Part shown: in pieces, positions 1-5,116 of the stretch
Position numbering within the stretch: position 1 is the first letter of the stretch
Layout of the letters: every line of letters begins with the position of its first letter
Assembly (NCBI GenBank): GCA_023405565.1
Contig: JAEXXW010000474.1
Location: forward strand, 1-5,116
Reading direction: 5' to 3'
From: Pseudomonadota bacterium
GTDB taxonomy: Bacteria; Pseudomonadota; Alphaproteobacteria; Rhizobiales; Xanthobacteraceae
Length of the DNA stretch: 5,116 nt
The notes under the pieces: model-generated
What the model was told of the DNA's origin: nothing
What the model saw: the letters and a program-made list of their open reading frames with translations, nothing else
The model's database searches: none
Position numbers and translations under genes: made by a program

Positions 1-1210
1 CCTGATCGTCGAAATAGCCGAGCATCAGGCTTGCTCCCCGGCCACCGATCTGCCCGACCTCGCCCACCGCCGCTTCCGTATCCGGATCATCCTGCCGCCA
101 GATGCGGATTTCATAGCCGGGACAGGCCCGCCCCGACGTTTCGATGATGCGCTCGGGTGGATCGTTCGGCAGCGTATATTGATGCGAACAGGTTTCGGTC
201 ATGCCGTAGCCGCTCTGCGGAACGACGCCGTTCTGCAGCAACTCCGCGACCACCTCTCGCGGTGCGGCGGCACCGGAAATACGGAAACCCTTGAGATTGC
301 CGATACCTTTTATATTCCGCGCCCGCAACTCGCGAAGCAGATCGATAGCATGGGTCGGAACGCCGACCAGGAACGTGGCGCCCGTTTCGACAAGACGATC
401 GACGAGGCTTGCTCCCTTGGGCAAATCGTGGATCACGAGTTCGCCGCCGGCGTAGAAGGTCATCACCATCGCGCCAAAGCCGAGATTGTGACTGAGCGGA
501 CTGAGCGAATAGACGACCGAATCACCATTGATCGCCCAGTCCGCCGATATCGCACGCGCATTCGCGAGCAGTGTATTGTCGCTATGCATCACGCCTTTCG
601 GCTGGCCTGTCGTACCGGACGTGAATGCGAGATAGACGACCTGATTGGGATCGGTTTTGCGCCAGACCGAAGCAGACGACGCCCTGACAGAGCTTGTCGG
701 AAAACGGGAGTCGATCTGCGCCTCCGGCACGTCGAGCACATAGATATGACGGAGCGACTTGATGTCCTTGCACTGCTCGGCAATATCGCGCCTGTCCGCA
801 TCGGCACCGTAACCCGATTGAACGACAAGCGCCGCGGCGCGCATCCGCTCCACCAGTTCGGCGATCTCACGCACGGTGTGGTCGCGATGCAGAGATGGAC
901 AGCAAACATAGCCGTTGCGCGAACATGCCAGCAGCGCGATCGCACTCTCGATCCGGCTGGGCAGCCAGACAGCGACACGCTGGCCGGGTTTCAGGCCCCG
1001 TTTATCCAGATCGGTGGCGAAAGCGTCAGCGGCGGCCTGTAGCTGCCGGTAGCTCAGCCGCTGATGCCGGTCGCGGATGGCCGGACGATCCCCGTCCCTC
1101 TGCGCATGCCGCGCGACGAGATCATAGATCGTATCATCGGCCCAGAACCCCGCCTCGGTGTGGCGCCGGATGGTATCAGTGCTGAGCAGCGTCAGAAGCG
1201 TGTTGGACAT
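1..1210 (-). CDS. AMP-dependent acyl-CoA synthetase/ligase (ANL superfamily), 3' end cut by window edge
   Basis: This enzyme should activate a carboxylic acid with ATP to an acyl-adenylate and transfer it to coenzyme A in the cytoplasm. The 403 visible residues cover the large N-terminal domain. The phosphate-binding P-loop FTSGTTGQPKGV lies at about residues 196-207, the aromatic/adenylate motif SGYGMTET at about 333-340, and the hinge-side stretch VGEVGQIGGRG followed by GYFDD at about 382-402. The C-terminal domain with the catalytic lysine, normally another 100-150 residues, lies beyond base 1. I chose ATG at 1210, with a weak AAGAAA just upstream. An in-frame ATG at 1231, preceded by an in-frame TAA at 1237-1235, would add seven residues. 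The protein recalls the cyclohexanecarboxylate/benzoate-type CoA ligases, but the substrate cannot be fixed from motifs. It is separated from the upstream gene by 168 bases that carry a promoter-like sequence, so it may be transcribed independently. Confidence 0.93.
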   Translation of the reverse strand, partial: MSNTLLTLLSTDTIRRHTEAGFWADDTIYDLVARHAQRDGDRPAIRDRHQRLSYRQLQAAADAFATDLDKRGLKPGQRVAVWLPSRIESAIALLACSRNGYVCCPSLHRDHTVREIAELVERMRAAALVVQSGYGADADRRDIAEQCKDIKSLRHIYVLDVPEAQIDSRFPTSSVRASSASVWRKTDPNQVVYLAFTSGTTGQPKGVMHSDNTLLANARAISADWAINGDSVVYSLSPLSHNLGFGAMVMTFYAGGELVIHDLPKGASLVDRLVETGATFLVGVPTHAIDLLRELRARNIKGIGNLKGFRISGAAAPREVVAELLQNGVVPQSGYGMTETCSHQYTLPNDPPERIIETSGRACPGYEIRIWRQDDPDTEAAVGEVGQIGGRGASLMLGYFDDQ

Positions 1211-1275
1211 TGCGCGGTTTCTTGGTGGCATCGGTTACGGACACAGGTCTGACGGCCACCCGCCTTAATTGACCT

Positions 1276-1289
1276 AATGTCCTTACATT
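1276..1289. promoter_or_regulatory. Perfect inverted repeat AATGT-N4-ACATT, candidate operator
   Basis: Plus-strand bases read AATGT, four bases, then ACATT, a perfect 5+5 palindrome. It overlaps the candidate -10 hexamer of the promoter at 1284-1312, a common position for a repressor site of the GntR, MarR or TetR type. A second, looser symmetric element (TTA-N7-TAA on either strand, 1265-1277) overlaps its left side. No regulator gene is visible in the window, so the cognate protein is unknown. Confidence 0.4.
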
Positions 1290-1312
1290 CTGGACTGCGG
1301 CGGGGTTGTCAA
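1284..1312 (-). promoter_or_regulatory. Candidate sigma-70-type promoter for the acyl-CoA ligase gene
   Basis: On the minus strand a perfect -35 hexamer TTGACA occupies 1312-1307. It is followed by a 17-base spacer and a poor -10 candidate, AATGTA, at 1289-1284. This would give a leader of about 70 bases before the ATG at 1210. The -35 match and spacing are seen directly; the -10 is weak, as expected for a promoter that needs an activator or for a chance match. The site lies inside the longest clearly noncoding gap of the window. Confidence 0.4.
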
Positions 1313-1378
1313 TAGTCCGCCTGCAACCCGCTCCGCCTGAATGAGTCTCCCCTTCCACGGCACCCGGTCCCGTAAAGG

Positions 1379-2005
1379 TCACCTCAGGCCGAGCGCCTTG
1401 AGGCCCTGGAAATCGATCAGCTCGGCGTATTTCTGCTGCATGTCGAACAGATTGGCGTCGTGCTGCTGGATCGAGCGATCCCCGACGCAGTCTGTCGCGA
1501 CCACAGGAATGAAACCGAAGCACATGGCATCGACAACGCTCGCACGTATGCATCCGCTCGTGGTTGCACCGGCAATGACGACGGTCTTCACGCCACGGCT
1601 GGTCAGCCAGGCATTCAGATTGGTGGCGAAGAAGGCGGATGGCAGGTTTTTTCTGACGACCAGTTCGCCCGGACGAGGCGACAATGGTGCAATGATCTGA
1701 CTGATCTCCGCCGCTTCGGTCATCTTCAGATTCCCCGAAATCTTTCGAGAGAAAATATTCGCATCGCTGCCGTCGTCAGCATAGACCATGCGGGTATGCG
1801 CGATCGGCCAGCCTGCGGCGCGCGCGAGAGCAAGCAGTTCCTCGGATTTGCGCGCTGCCTGCTCAATATTGCCGCCGCCCATGTGCTTGGGATCGACAAA
1901 GGCTACCGTGAAATCCACCAGCACCAATGCGGCAGGCGCTTCCGGCTGCAACGCCCGGCCAAACCCCTGCTGCTGATAGACCGTTTGATCGACATGCATC
2001 GTCAT
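1379..2005 (-). CDS. Isochorismatase-family cysteine hydrolase, N-carbamoylsarcosine/maleamate amidase-like
   Basis: This is a predicted soluble amidohydrolase of 208 residues that cleaves a C-N bond with a catalytic cysteine and releases ammonia from an amide or carbamoyl group. The Asp-Lys-Cys triad is visible (numbering from ATG 2005): Asp31 in LVLVDFTVAF, Lys119 in VVRKNLPSAF, and Cys152 in GATTSGCIRASVVDA, with the usual cis-peptide region just before the cysteine. The N-terminal YQQQGFGRAL and the C-terminal DCVGDR...ANLFDMQQKYAEL pattern point to the N-carbamoylsarcosine amidase/maleamate amidase (NicF-like) branch rather than true isochorismatases. The length fits that branch. The ATG at 2005 overlaps the stop of the upstream aldolase gene by one base (TGATG), so the two are probably translationally coupled. 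A GTG at 2008 and an ATG at 1999 are alternative starts. The exact substrate is not determined; maleamate or a related acyclic amide is an inference. Confidence 0.92.
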   Translation of the reverse strand: MTMHVDQTVYQQQGFGRALQPEAPAALVLVDFTVAFVDPKHMGGGNIEQAARKSEELLALARAAGWPIAHTRMVYADDGSDANIFSRKISGNLKMTEAAEISQIIAPLSPRPGELVVRKNLPSAFFATNLNAWLTSRGVKTVVIAGATTSGCIRASVVDAMCFGFIPVVATDCVGDRSIQQHDANLFDMQQKYAELIDFQGLKALGLR

Positions 2006-2751
2006 CACGCCGTCTCCGTTTCGACATTGGTTCGCGTGGCGTCAGAAGCGACAAGAGTGTCGCTCCAATAATCCCAGGCCCGCACAAGGGTTGTTCTGGG
2101 AAATTGCGCCGCCAGCCGGATTTCCGCATCCGTGAAGGCGTCGATTGTCCCATATTGTCGGGCGCGAAGCTGCAAATCGGCATCGCGGCAGCTATAGACG
2201 CAACGAAACACCAGCTCGTCGAGGGCAGAGCCGACAACAGTTGCACCGTGACGTCTCATCAGAACCATCGGGTAATCGCCGAGAGAGCGCGCCAGCGATT
2301 GCGCCTGCGGCTCCGTCGTCACCAGATGATTGGTCGCGCCAAATTCCGTGCGCTGGTCCCACATCGGTGTCGATGACGAACCAATGCAGGCGCCAAGCTG
2401 GGTCACCACCTGCAGCTTCAGATCAGTGAGACAAAACGGCAGGATGGCTGCCGCATGGTGATGACAGATCGCCATCACGTCCGGACGAGCGCGATAGATT
2501 GCGCCATGAATGACCCGCTCAGAATATAAAGCAGGAGCGCCCGCAGCGAGCGGCTGAGATGACAGGTCGAATTCAAGGATATCGTTCGCCGTCACCTGTT
2601 CGGGCGCCAGAGATCGCGACAATAAAAAGCGATCGGAGTTCTCGGGGCTTCGGCAGCTCACATGCCCAAAAGCATCCAGCACACCCTGTATGACAAGGAT
2701 TCGGTTGGCTCTCGCCAGATTTCCTTTCGCCTGTTCGACAGCCTGCGCCAT
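2005..2751 (-). CDS. Class II aldolase/adducin-family protein, probable metal-dependent decarboxylase or aldolase
   Basis: This 248-residue cytoplasmic protein belongs to the fuculose-1-phosphate aldolase fold, whose members use a divalent metal to break a C-C bond or decarboxylate an activated acid. Visible landmarks are DAFGHVSCR at about 26-34, the acidic and first helical block YSERVIHGAIYRARPDV at about 76-92 with Glu78, the metal-ligand block ICHHHA with His97 and His99, and the third ligand in MRRHGATVVG with His168. The FGHVS start and SRSLAPEQVTANDILEFDL block resemble the decarboxylase branch. That branch includes 3-hydroxy-2-methylpyridine-4,5-dicarboxylate 4-decarboxylase of vitamin B6 breakdown and dihydroxyphthalate decarboxylases, whose substrates are ortho-hydroxylated ring acids. 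That subfamily choice is from memory of the family and is moderate. The gene starts 22 bases after the ferredoxin stop with only a weak GGAT Shine-Dalgarno, and it overlaps the amidase gene, so it sits inside one operon. Confidence 0.9.
   Translation of the reverse strand: MAQAVEQAKGNLARANRILVIQGVLDAFGHVSCRSPENSDRFLLSRSLAPEQVTANDILEFDLSSQPLAAGAPALYSERVIHGAIYRARPDVMAICHHHAAAILPFCLTDLKLQVVTQLGACIGSSSTPMWDQRTEFGATNHLVTTEPQAQSLARSLGDYPMVLMRRHGATVVGSALDELVFRCVYSCRDADLQLRARQYGTIDAFTDAEIRLAAQFPRTTLVRAWDYWSDTLVASDATRTNVETETA
2014..2017 (-). promoter_or_regulatory. Ribosome binding site GGAG that supports the amidase start at 2005
   Basis: GGAG at 2017-2014 lies inside the last codons of the aldolase gene, 8 bases before ATG 2005 and 5 bases before GTG 2008. 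The spacing favours the ATG that forms the TGATG overlap, though it does not exclude GTG. Confidence 0.55.
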
Positions 2752-2773
2752 GCCCCATCCAAACTCGACTTTT

Positions 2774-3091
2774 CTATTCAGCCGCCGGCAACTGAACCAT
2801 CAGCATTTCACCCTCCACCTTGACGGGGAAGGTCTCAAGCGGCTCCGTGGCCGGCTCGGCACGCACCTCGCCTGTCGGCACATGAAACAGCGCCTGATGG
2901 ATCGGACATTCGATGCAGTCGCCGTCCAGATAGCCGTCGGACAGCAAGGCGAACGAATGCGTACAGATATTCGAAGTCGCGAAGAACTCCCCGTCGATCT
3001 GGTAAAGCGCGATCATCCGGTCGGCGACCGATACTCCCAGAACCTCGCCTTCAACCACTTCGTCAGTCTTCGCGACGGCATGCCACGACAT
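2774..3091 (-). CDS. Rieske [2Fe-2S] ferredoxin of the ring-hydroxylating dioxygenase type
   Basis: This small electron carrier of 105 residues should pass electrons from a reductase to an oxygenase. The Rieske cluster ligands are all present: Cys43-Thr-His45 and, after 16 residues, Cys62-Pro-Ile-His65. The second pair is followed by a typical GEVRAEPATEPLETFPV stretch that leads into the last strands. The length is normal for the ferredoxin component of three-component dioxygenases (naphthalene- or biphenyl-type systems) and close to NirD-like proteins, but the context favours a dioxygenase role. There is no signal peptide, so it is cytoplasmic. A strong AGGAGA at 3106-3101, 9 bases before the ATG, supports the start. 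No oxygenase alpha or beta subunit or reductase is encoded in the window, so its partner lies elsewhere or has been lost. Confidence 0.95.
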   Translation of the reverse strand: MSWHAVAKTDEVVEGEVLGVSVADRMIALYQIDGEFFATSNICTHSFALLSDGYLDGDCIECPIHQALFHVPTGEVRAEPATEPLETFPVKVEGEMLMVQLPAAE

Positions 3092-3104
3092 GCAACCTGA
3101 TCTC

Positions 3105-3228
3105 CTAAACCTTCATTCCAAGCGACGTCGAAAAGAGCCACTCGATTTGCGACGCTCTGAAACGCTGCCGGCCCTCGATGTAGATGACCGGCAGCTCCAG
3201 CTATCGCGCTCAGCTCTTTGATGCTCAG
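3105..3228 (-). pseudogene. Possible remnant of a short frameshifted gene between the ABM-type gene and the ferredoxin gene
   Basis: This gap holds two adjoining open stretches in different frames that look coding. The first begins with CTG at 3228-3226, which overlaps the stop of the upstream gene as CTGA, where a working start would give the usual ATGA overlap. It reads LSIKELSAIAG. The second, open from 3200 after a TAG, includes VIYIEGRQRF and QIEWLFSTSLGMKV and ends at TAG 3107-3105, inside the ferredoxin ribosome binding site. About three quarters of its codons end in G or C, like the neighbours. Removing one base near 3185-3200 would join them into a peptide of about 40 residues. I do not recognise the product. 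It has no normal start codon, so decay, sequencing error or chance all remain possible. Confidence 0.3.
3164..3195. repeat. Inverted repeat, 8-base perfect stem with 16-base loop
   Basis: GCTGCCGG at 3164-3171 pairs with CCGGCAGC at 3188-3195. There is no following U-run on the minus strand, so it does not look like an intrinsic terminator. It lies within the putative decayed gene and could act as an mRNA processing or stability hairpin just ahead of the ferredoxin gene, or be incidental. Confidence 0.4.
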
Positions 3229-3596
3229 CTTTTCGGCGTGAGATATTCCATCGGTGTGCTCGACACAATTTCCGCATAAACCGGCTGGAAATTCGCGGGG
3301 CCACCATCAACCAGCATCACGAATTTGGGACGCACTTCCTCGGCCAGCAGCTTGAGGATCTTCTTGTGTTCCTCGATGCTTTTCCATTCGCCGATCAGGA
3401 AGAAGCGATGCGGATCATTGGCATCACGGCACAACACACCGTCGCGAACCTGTGCGGGCGACTTGTGCATCGGATTGTTGTCGGAATAGTCAAATTCCTC
3501 GAATTGCCTGATGAATTCGTCGCCCATCCCTTCCTTCACGCGGAAGTCGTAAATGTGCAGGACGTTTCCCTTGTCTGCGAGCGGGACGAGAGCCAT
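3225..3596 (-). CDS. Small ferredoxin-like-fold protein, antibiotic biosynthesis monooxygenase (ABM)/dimeric alpha-beta barrel type
   Basis: This 123-residue soluble protein has the pattern of a dimeric alpha/beta-barrel ABM domain. A first strand (VLHIYDFRVKEG, about 12-23) leads into a helix (MGDEFIRQFEEF, about 24-35). A strand RFFLIGEWKSIEEHKK at about 64-79 carries the conserved Trp and His of the family, followed by a further helix and strand. Members act as cofactor-free monooxygenases on quinol- or anthrone-like compounds, or as small isomerases and binding proteins, so the reaction cannot be assigned. Asp/Asn-rich residues 36-45 and the C-terminal 20 residues extend beyond the minimal domain of about 95-100 residues. 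A strong AAGGAG at 3609-3604, 7 bases before the ATG, fixes the start. It is the first gene after the transporter pair and probably works with the Rieske system downstream. Confidence 0.78.
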   Translation of the reverse strand: MALVPLADKGNVLHIYDFRVKEGMGDEFIRQFEEFDYSDNNPMHKSPAQVRDGVLCRDANDPHRFFLIGEWKSIEEHKKILKLLAEEVRPKFVMLVDGGPANFQPVYAEIVSSTPMEYLTPKS

Positions 3597-3649
3597 TGAG
3601 TTACTCCTTTTCTGACGCTTGTTGACAGCGTTGAACTTGCGATATCCGC

Positions 3650-3664
3650 TTGCCGCTCCGGCAA
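3650..3664. repeat. Small hairpin TTGCCG-CTC-CGGCAA between permease and ABM-type gene
   Basis: A perfect 6-base stem with a 3-base loop lies in the 90-base gap downstream of the permease stop. It has no U-tract in the minus-strand direction, so it is not a convincing terminator. It might mark an mRNA processing point between transporter and enzyme genes. The rest of the gap shows only the ribosome binding site of the next gene. Confidence 0.35.
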
Positions 3665-3686
3665 CCGGCGATGATTGAAACGTCCT

Positions 3687-4517
3687 TCACGCCTTCGCGC
3701 TTTGGCTTGCGGGGGCCGGAGCATTCCTGCGCGGTGCGGGTGCAGAGCGCTGCCGGTGCGATTCGTGCCAGGGGATGAGTTTTGCTTCGAGAAACTCTGC
3801 CAGATAGAAAAGAACCGTCCCGATCACAGCCAGCAACAGAATGGCTGCAAACACCCGGTCCGTCCGGAACATTCCCTGCGCGCTCATGATGACAAAGCCC
3901 AAGCCGCTTTGGGCCGCGACGAATTCACCAACGATCGCACCAACCAATGCGAGCGATACCGCAACCTTCGTACCAGCCATGATGCTGGGCAGCGCATTCG
4001 GCAGCCGGAGCTTGAACAATGTCTTCAGTTCAGAACCGCGCAGCGAGCGACCAAGATCGATCATATCCGGAGTCAGTGAACGCAGTCCGAGCACCGCATC
4101 GACAACAATGGCGAAGATGGAAATCAGCACGCCCATCGCGATCTTCGACGCATTGCCGGTGCCAAGCCAGATGACGAACAGCGGCGCAAGCGCCACCTTG
4201 GGCACGTTGTTGAGAGCAACCAGCGCCGCGTAAAGCGTTTTCTCGAGGAACTTGGAATAGACGATGGCGATAGCAAGACCGACACCGAACACCACGGAAA
4301 TGACAAAAGCGGCCAGCGTATTGCCCAGCGTATGCATGGACTGGGTGAAATAGAATTGCGGGTTATCCGCGATTTCCCTGAGTACGACATTAACGCCGGG
4401 CACAAGGATTTCGCGGACCGAGAAGAGCGATACAACCGCCTGCCACAACGCCAGAAGTGCCAGCAACGTCCAGATTTCGGACGGAATGCGCGACAGGCAG
4501 GAACGGACAAAAGCCAT
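3687..4517 (-). CDS. ABC transporter inner-membrane permease, NitT/TauT (BPD_transp_1) family
   Basis: This 276-residue permease would form the homodimeric channel of a binding-protein-dependent importer. The first hydrophobic segment is at about 15-33, with more at about 65-86, 97-117, 125-147, 185-203 and 222-242. The EAA loop that docks on the ATPase is visible as SLRGSELKTLFKLRLPNALP at about 158-177. ILVPGVNVVLREI after the first segment is typical of SsuC/TauC-like permeases. I chose ATG 4517, 5 bases after the ATPase stop, with AAGG at 4531-4528 as a modest ribosome binding site. A much longer open frame upstream overlaps the ATPase gene and is not real. The C-terminal 25 residues are an unusual hydrophilic, Ala/Pro/Arg-rich tail. 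Related systems import nitrate, sulfonates, thiamine precursors and aromatic acids; the neighbouring genes suggest an organic acid. Confidence 0.94.
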   Translation of the reverse strand: MAFVRSCLSRIPSEIWTLLALLALWQAVVSLFSVREILVPGVNVVLREIADNPQFYFTQSMHTLGNTLAAFVISVVFGVGLAIAIVYSKFLEKTLYAALVALNNVPKVALAPLFVIWLGTGNASKIAMGVLISIFAIVVDAVLGLRSLTPDMIDLGRSLRGSELKTLFKLRLPNALPSIMAGTKVAVSLALVGAIVGEFVAAQSGLGFVIMSAQGMFRTDRVFAAILLLAVIGTVLFYLAEFLEAKLIPWHESHRQRSAPAPRRNAPAPASQSAKA

Positions 4518-4522
4518 GACGG

Positions 4523-5116
4523 TTAGACCTTGCGCGCGAGATCGTAGCGGTCGAGCACGTCCCGCAGGTGACGGCTGTAGCGGCCGAATTTCGGTTCTTC
4601 GCGGATATCCAGCGTCCTGGGACGCGGATAATCGATGTCGACGATTTCGACGATCCGTCCCGGCTTGTCGGAGATCACCACAACCCGGTCCGACAGGAAC
4701 ACGGCTTCGGAAATACTGTGCGTGACAAAGATCGCCGTCTTGCGCGTCAGCTGCCAGAGATTCTGCAACTCGACGTTTAACTCGTCTCGCGTGAGCGCAT
4801 CCAACGCTCCAAACGGCTCGTCCATCAGTAGCAATTGCGGATCGTCGATAAGCGCCCGGCAGATCGCAGCCCGCTGGCGCATCCCGCCTGACAATTCCCA
4901 CGGCCGTTTATTCTCGAAACCTTTCAAGCCGAATGTTGCCAGCAATTGTACGGCCTTCTCGCGATAGGCCTTCGGCTTTTTGTTTTTGAAGTCGATCGGC
5001 AACAGCACGTTTTCAATGATCGTGCGCCAGTTCAAAAGCACATCGCGCTGGAACACAAAGCCCAAACCGTCGAGACCACGGCCATGCAGATGGATGTGGC
5101 CTGTGGTCGGCTCTTC
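4523..5116 (-). CDS. ABC transporter ATP-binding protein, NitT/TauT (SsuB/TauB-like) family, 5' end cut by window edge
   Basis: This is the cytoplasmic ATPase that powers import with the adjacent permease. The reading frame runs open to base 5116, so the N-terminus with the Walker A loop is missing. The 197 visible residues contain the Q-loop FVFQ (Gln23 of the fragment), the signature LSGGMRQRAAICRAL (about 75-89), Walker B with the catalytic glutamate in LLLMDEPFGALD (about 95-106), and the switch histidine in FVTHSISEA (His133). RDVLLNWRTIIENVLLP just after the Q-loop and DKPGRIVEIVDIDYPRPR near 150-167 are typical of nitrate/sulfonate/taurine-type ATPases. The family is usually about 250-270 residues, so some 55-75 are missing. 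It ends with TAA 5 bases before the permease start, a tight operon spacing. No substrate-binding protein is seen; it probably lies upstream, beyond the right edge. Confidence 0.96.
   Translation of the reverse strand, partial: EEPTTGHIHLHGRGLDGLGFVFQRDVLLNWRTIIENVLLPIDFKNKKPKAYREKAVQLLATFGLKGFENKRPWELSGGMRQRAAICRALIDDPQLLLMDEPFGALDALTRDELNVELQNLWQLTRKTAIFVTHSISEAVFLSDRVVVISDKPGRIVEIVDIDYPRPRTLDIREEPKFGRYSRHLRDVLDRYDLARKV

Noticed and set aside
179..1042. A 287-codon open frame on the plus strand
   Set aside because: It lies antisense to the acyl-CoA ligase, whose motifs are unmistakable. The translation is rich in Arg, His and Asp with no recognisable domain, as expected for a shadow of a GC-biased gene.
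1211..1378. The 168-base gap considered as a terminator or small-gene site
   Set aside because: No stem plus U-run follows the amidase stop. The minus-strand frame that crosses the gap is only a continuation of a shadow of the amidase gene. Only the promoter-like sequence and palindrome are kept.
1460..2071. A 203-codon open frame on the plus strand, with another at 1927-2376
   Set aside because: Both are antisense to the amidase and aldolase genes and show no family motif; the sense-strand genes carry complete active sites.
3164..3195. The 8-base stem considered as an intrinsic terminator
   Set aside because: There is no U-tract on either side in the direction of transcription, the 16-base loop is large, and the ferredoxin gene follows immediately.
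4518..4901. A 128-codon N-terminal extension of the permease frame
   Set aside because: It overlaps the ATPase gene in another frame. Its Arg-rich translation has no membrane or domain character, and a proper start with tight spacing exists at 4517.
5063..5065. TTG at 5065 as the start of the ATPase gene
   Set aside because: The frame continues open to the window edge and the upstream codons (EEPTTGHIHLHG) match the normal segment before the Q-loop, so the true start lies outside the window.

Overview
This window is part of a single minus-strand catabolic gene block from a moderately GC-rich proteobacterium. An alphaproteobacterium of the Hyphomicrobiales type is my best guess, from gene style and codon use (G/C preferred in third positions). 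That is inference; there is no rRNA or other taxonomic marker. All seven supported genes point leftward, and I see no tRNA, rRNA, insertion sequence, CRISPR array or other long repeat.

Read in the direction of transcription (right to left), the layout is as follows. An ABC transporter ATPase, cut by the right edge, is followed 5 bases later by its NitT/TauT-type inner-membrane permease. After a 90-base gap comes a small ferredoxin-like-fold (ABM-type) protein with a strong ribosome binding site. Next is a 133-base gap that holds what looks like the remains of a short frameshifted gene. Then come a Rieske [2Fe-2S] ferredoxin, a class II aldolase/adducin-family protein (probably a decarboxylase or aldolase), and an isochorismatase/N-carbamoylsarcosine-amidase-family hydrolase whose start overlaps the aldolase stop. 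After a 168-base gap with a promoter-like sequence and a palindrome comes an AMP-forming acyl-CoA synthetase, cut by the left edge.

Taken together this looks like an import-and-degrade operon for a small organic acid, plausibly an aromatic or N-heteroaromatic carboxylate. The ABC system would import it. An oxygenase fed by the Rieske ferredoxin, but not encoded here, would hydroxylate it. The aldolase-family enzyme could decarboxylate a hydroxylated ring acid, the amidase-family enzyme could release ammonia from an acyclic amide, and the ligase could activate a carboxylate as its CoA thioester. Each family call is secure from motifs; the joined pathway and the substrate are inference. The substrate-binding protein of the transporter and the oxygenase catalytic subunit are both absent from the window.

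The points most worth a second look are the putative decayed gene at about 3105-3228, the promoter/operator arrangement at 1276-1312, and the unusual grouping of a class II aldolase, a maleamate-amidase-like hydrolase, an orphan Rieske ferredoxin and an ABM-fold protein.
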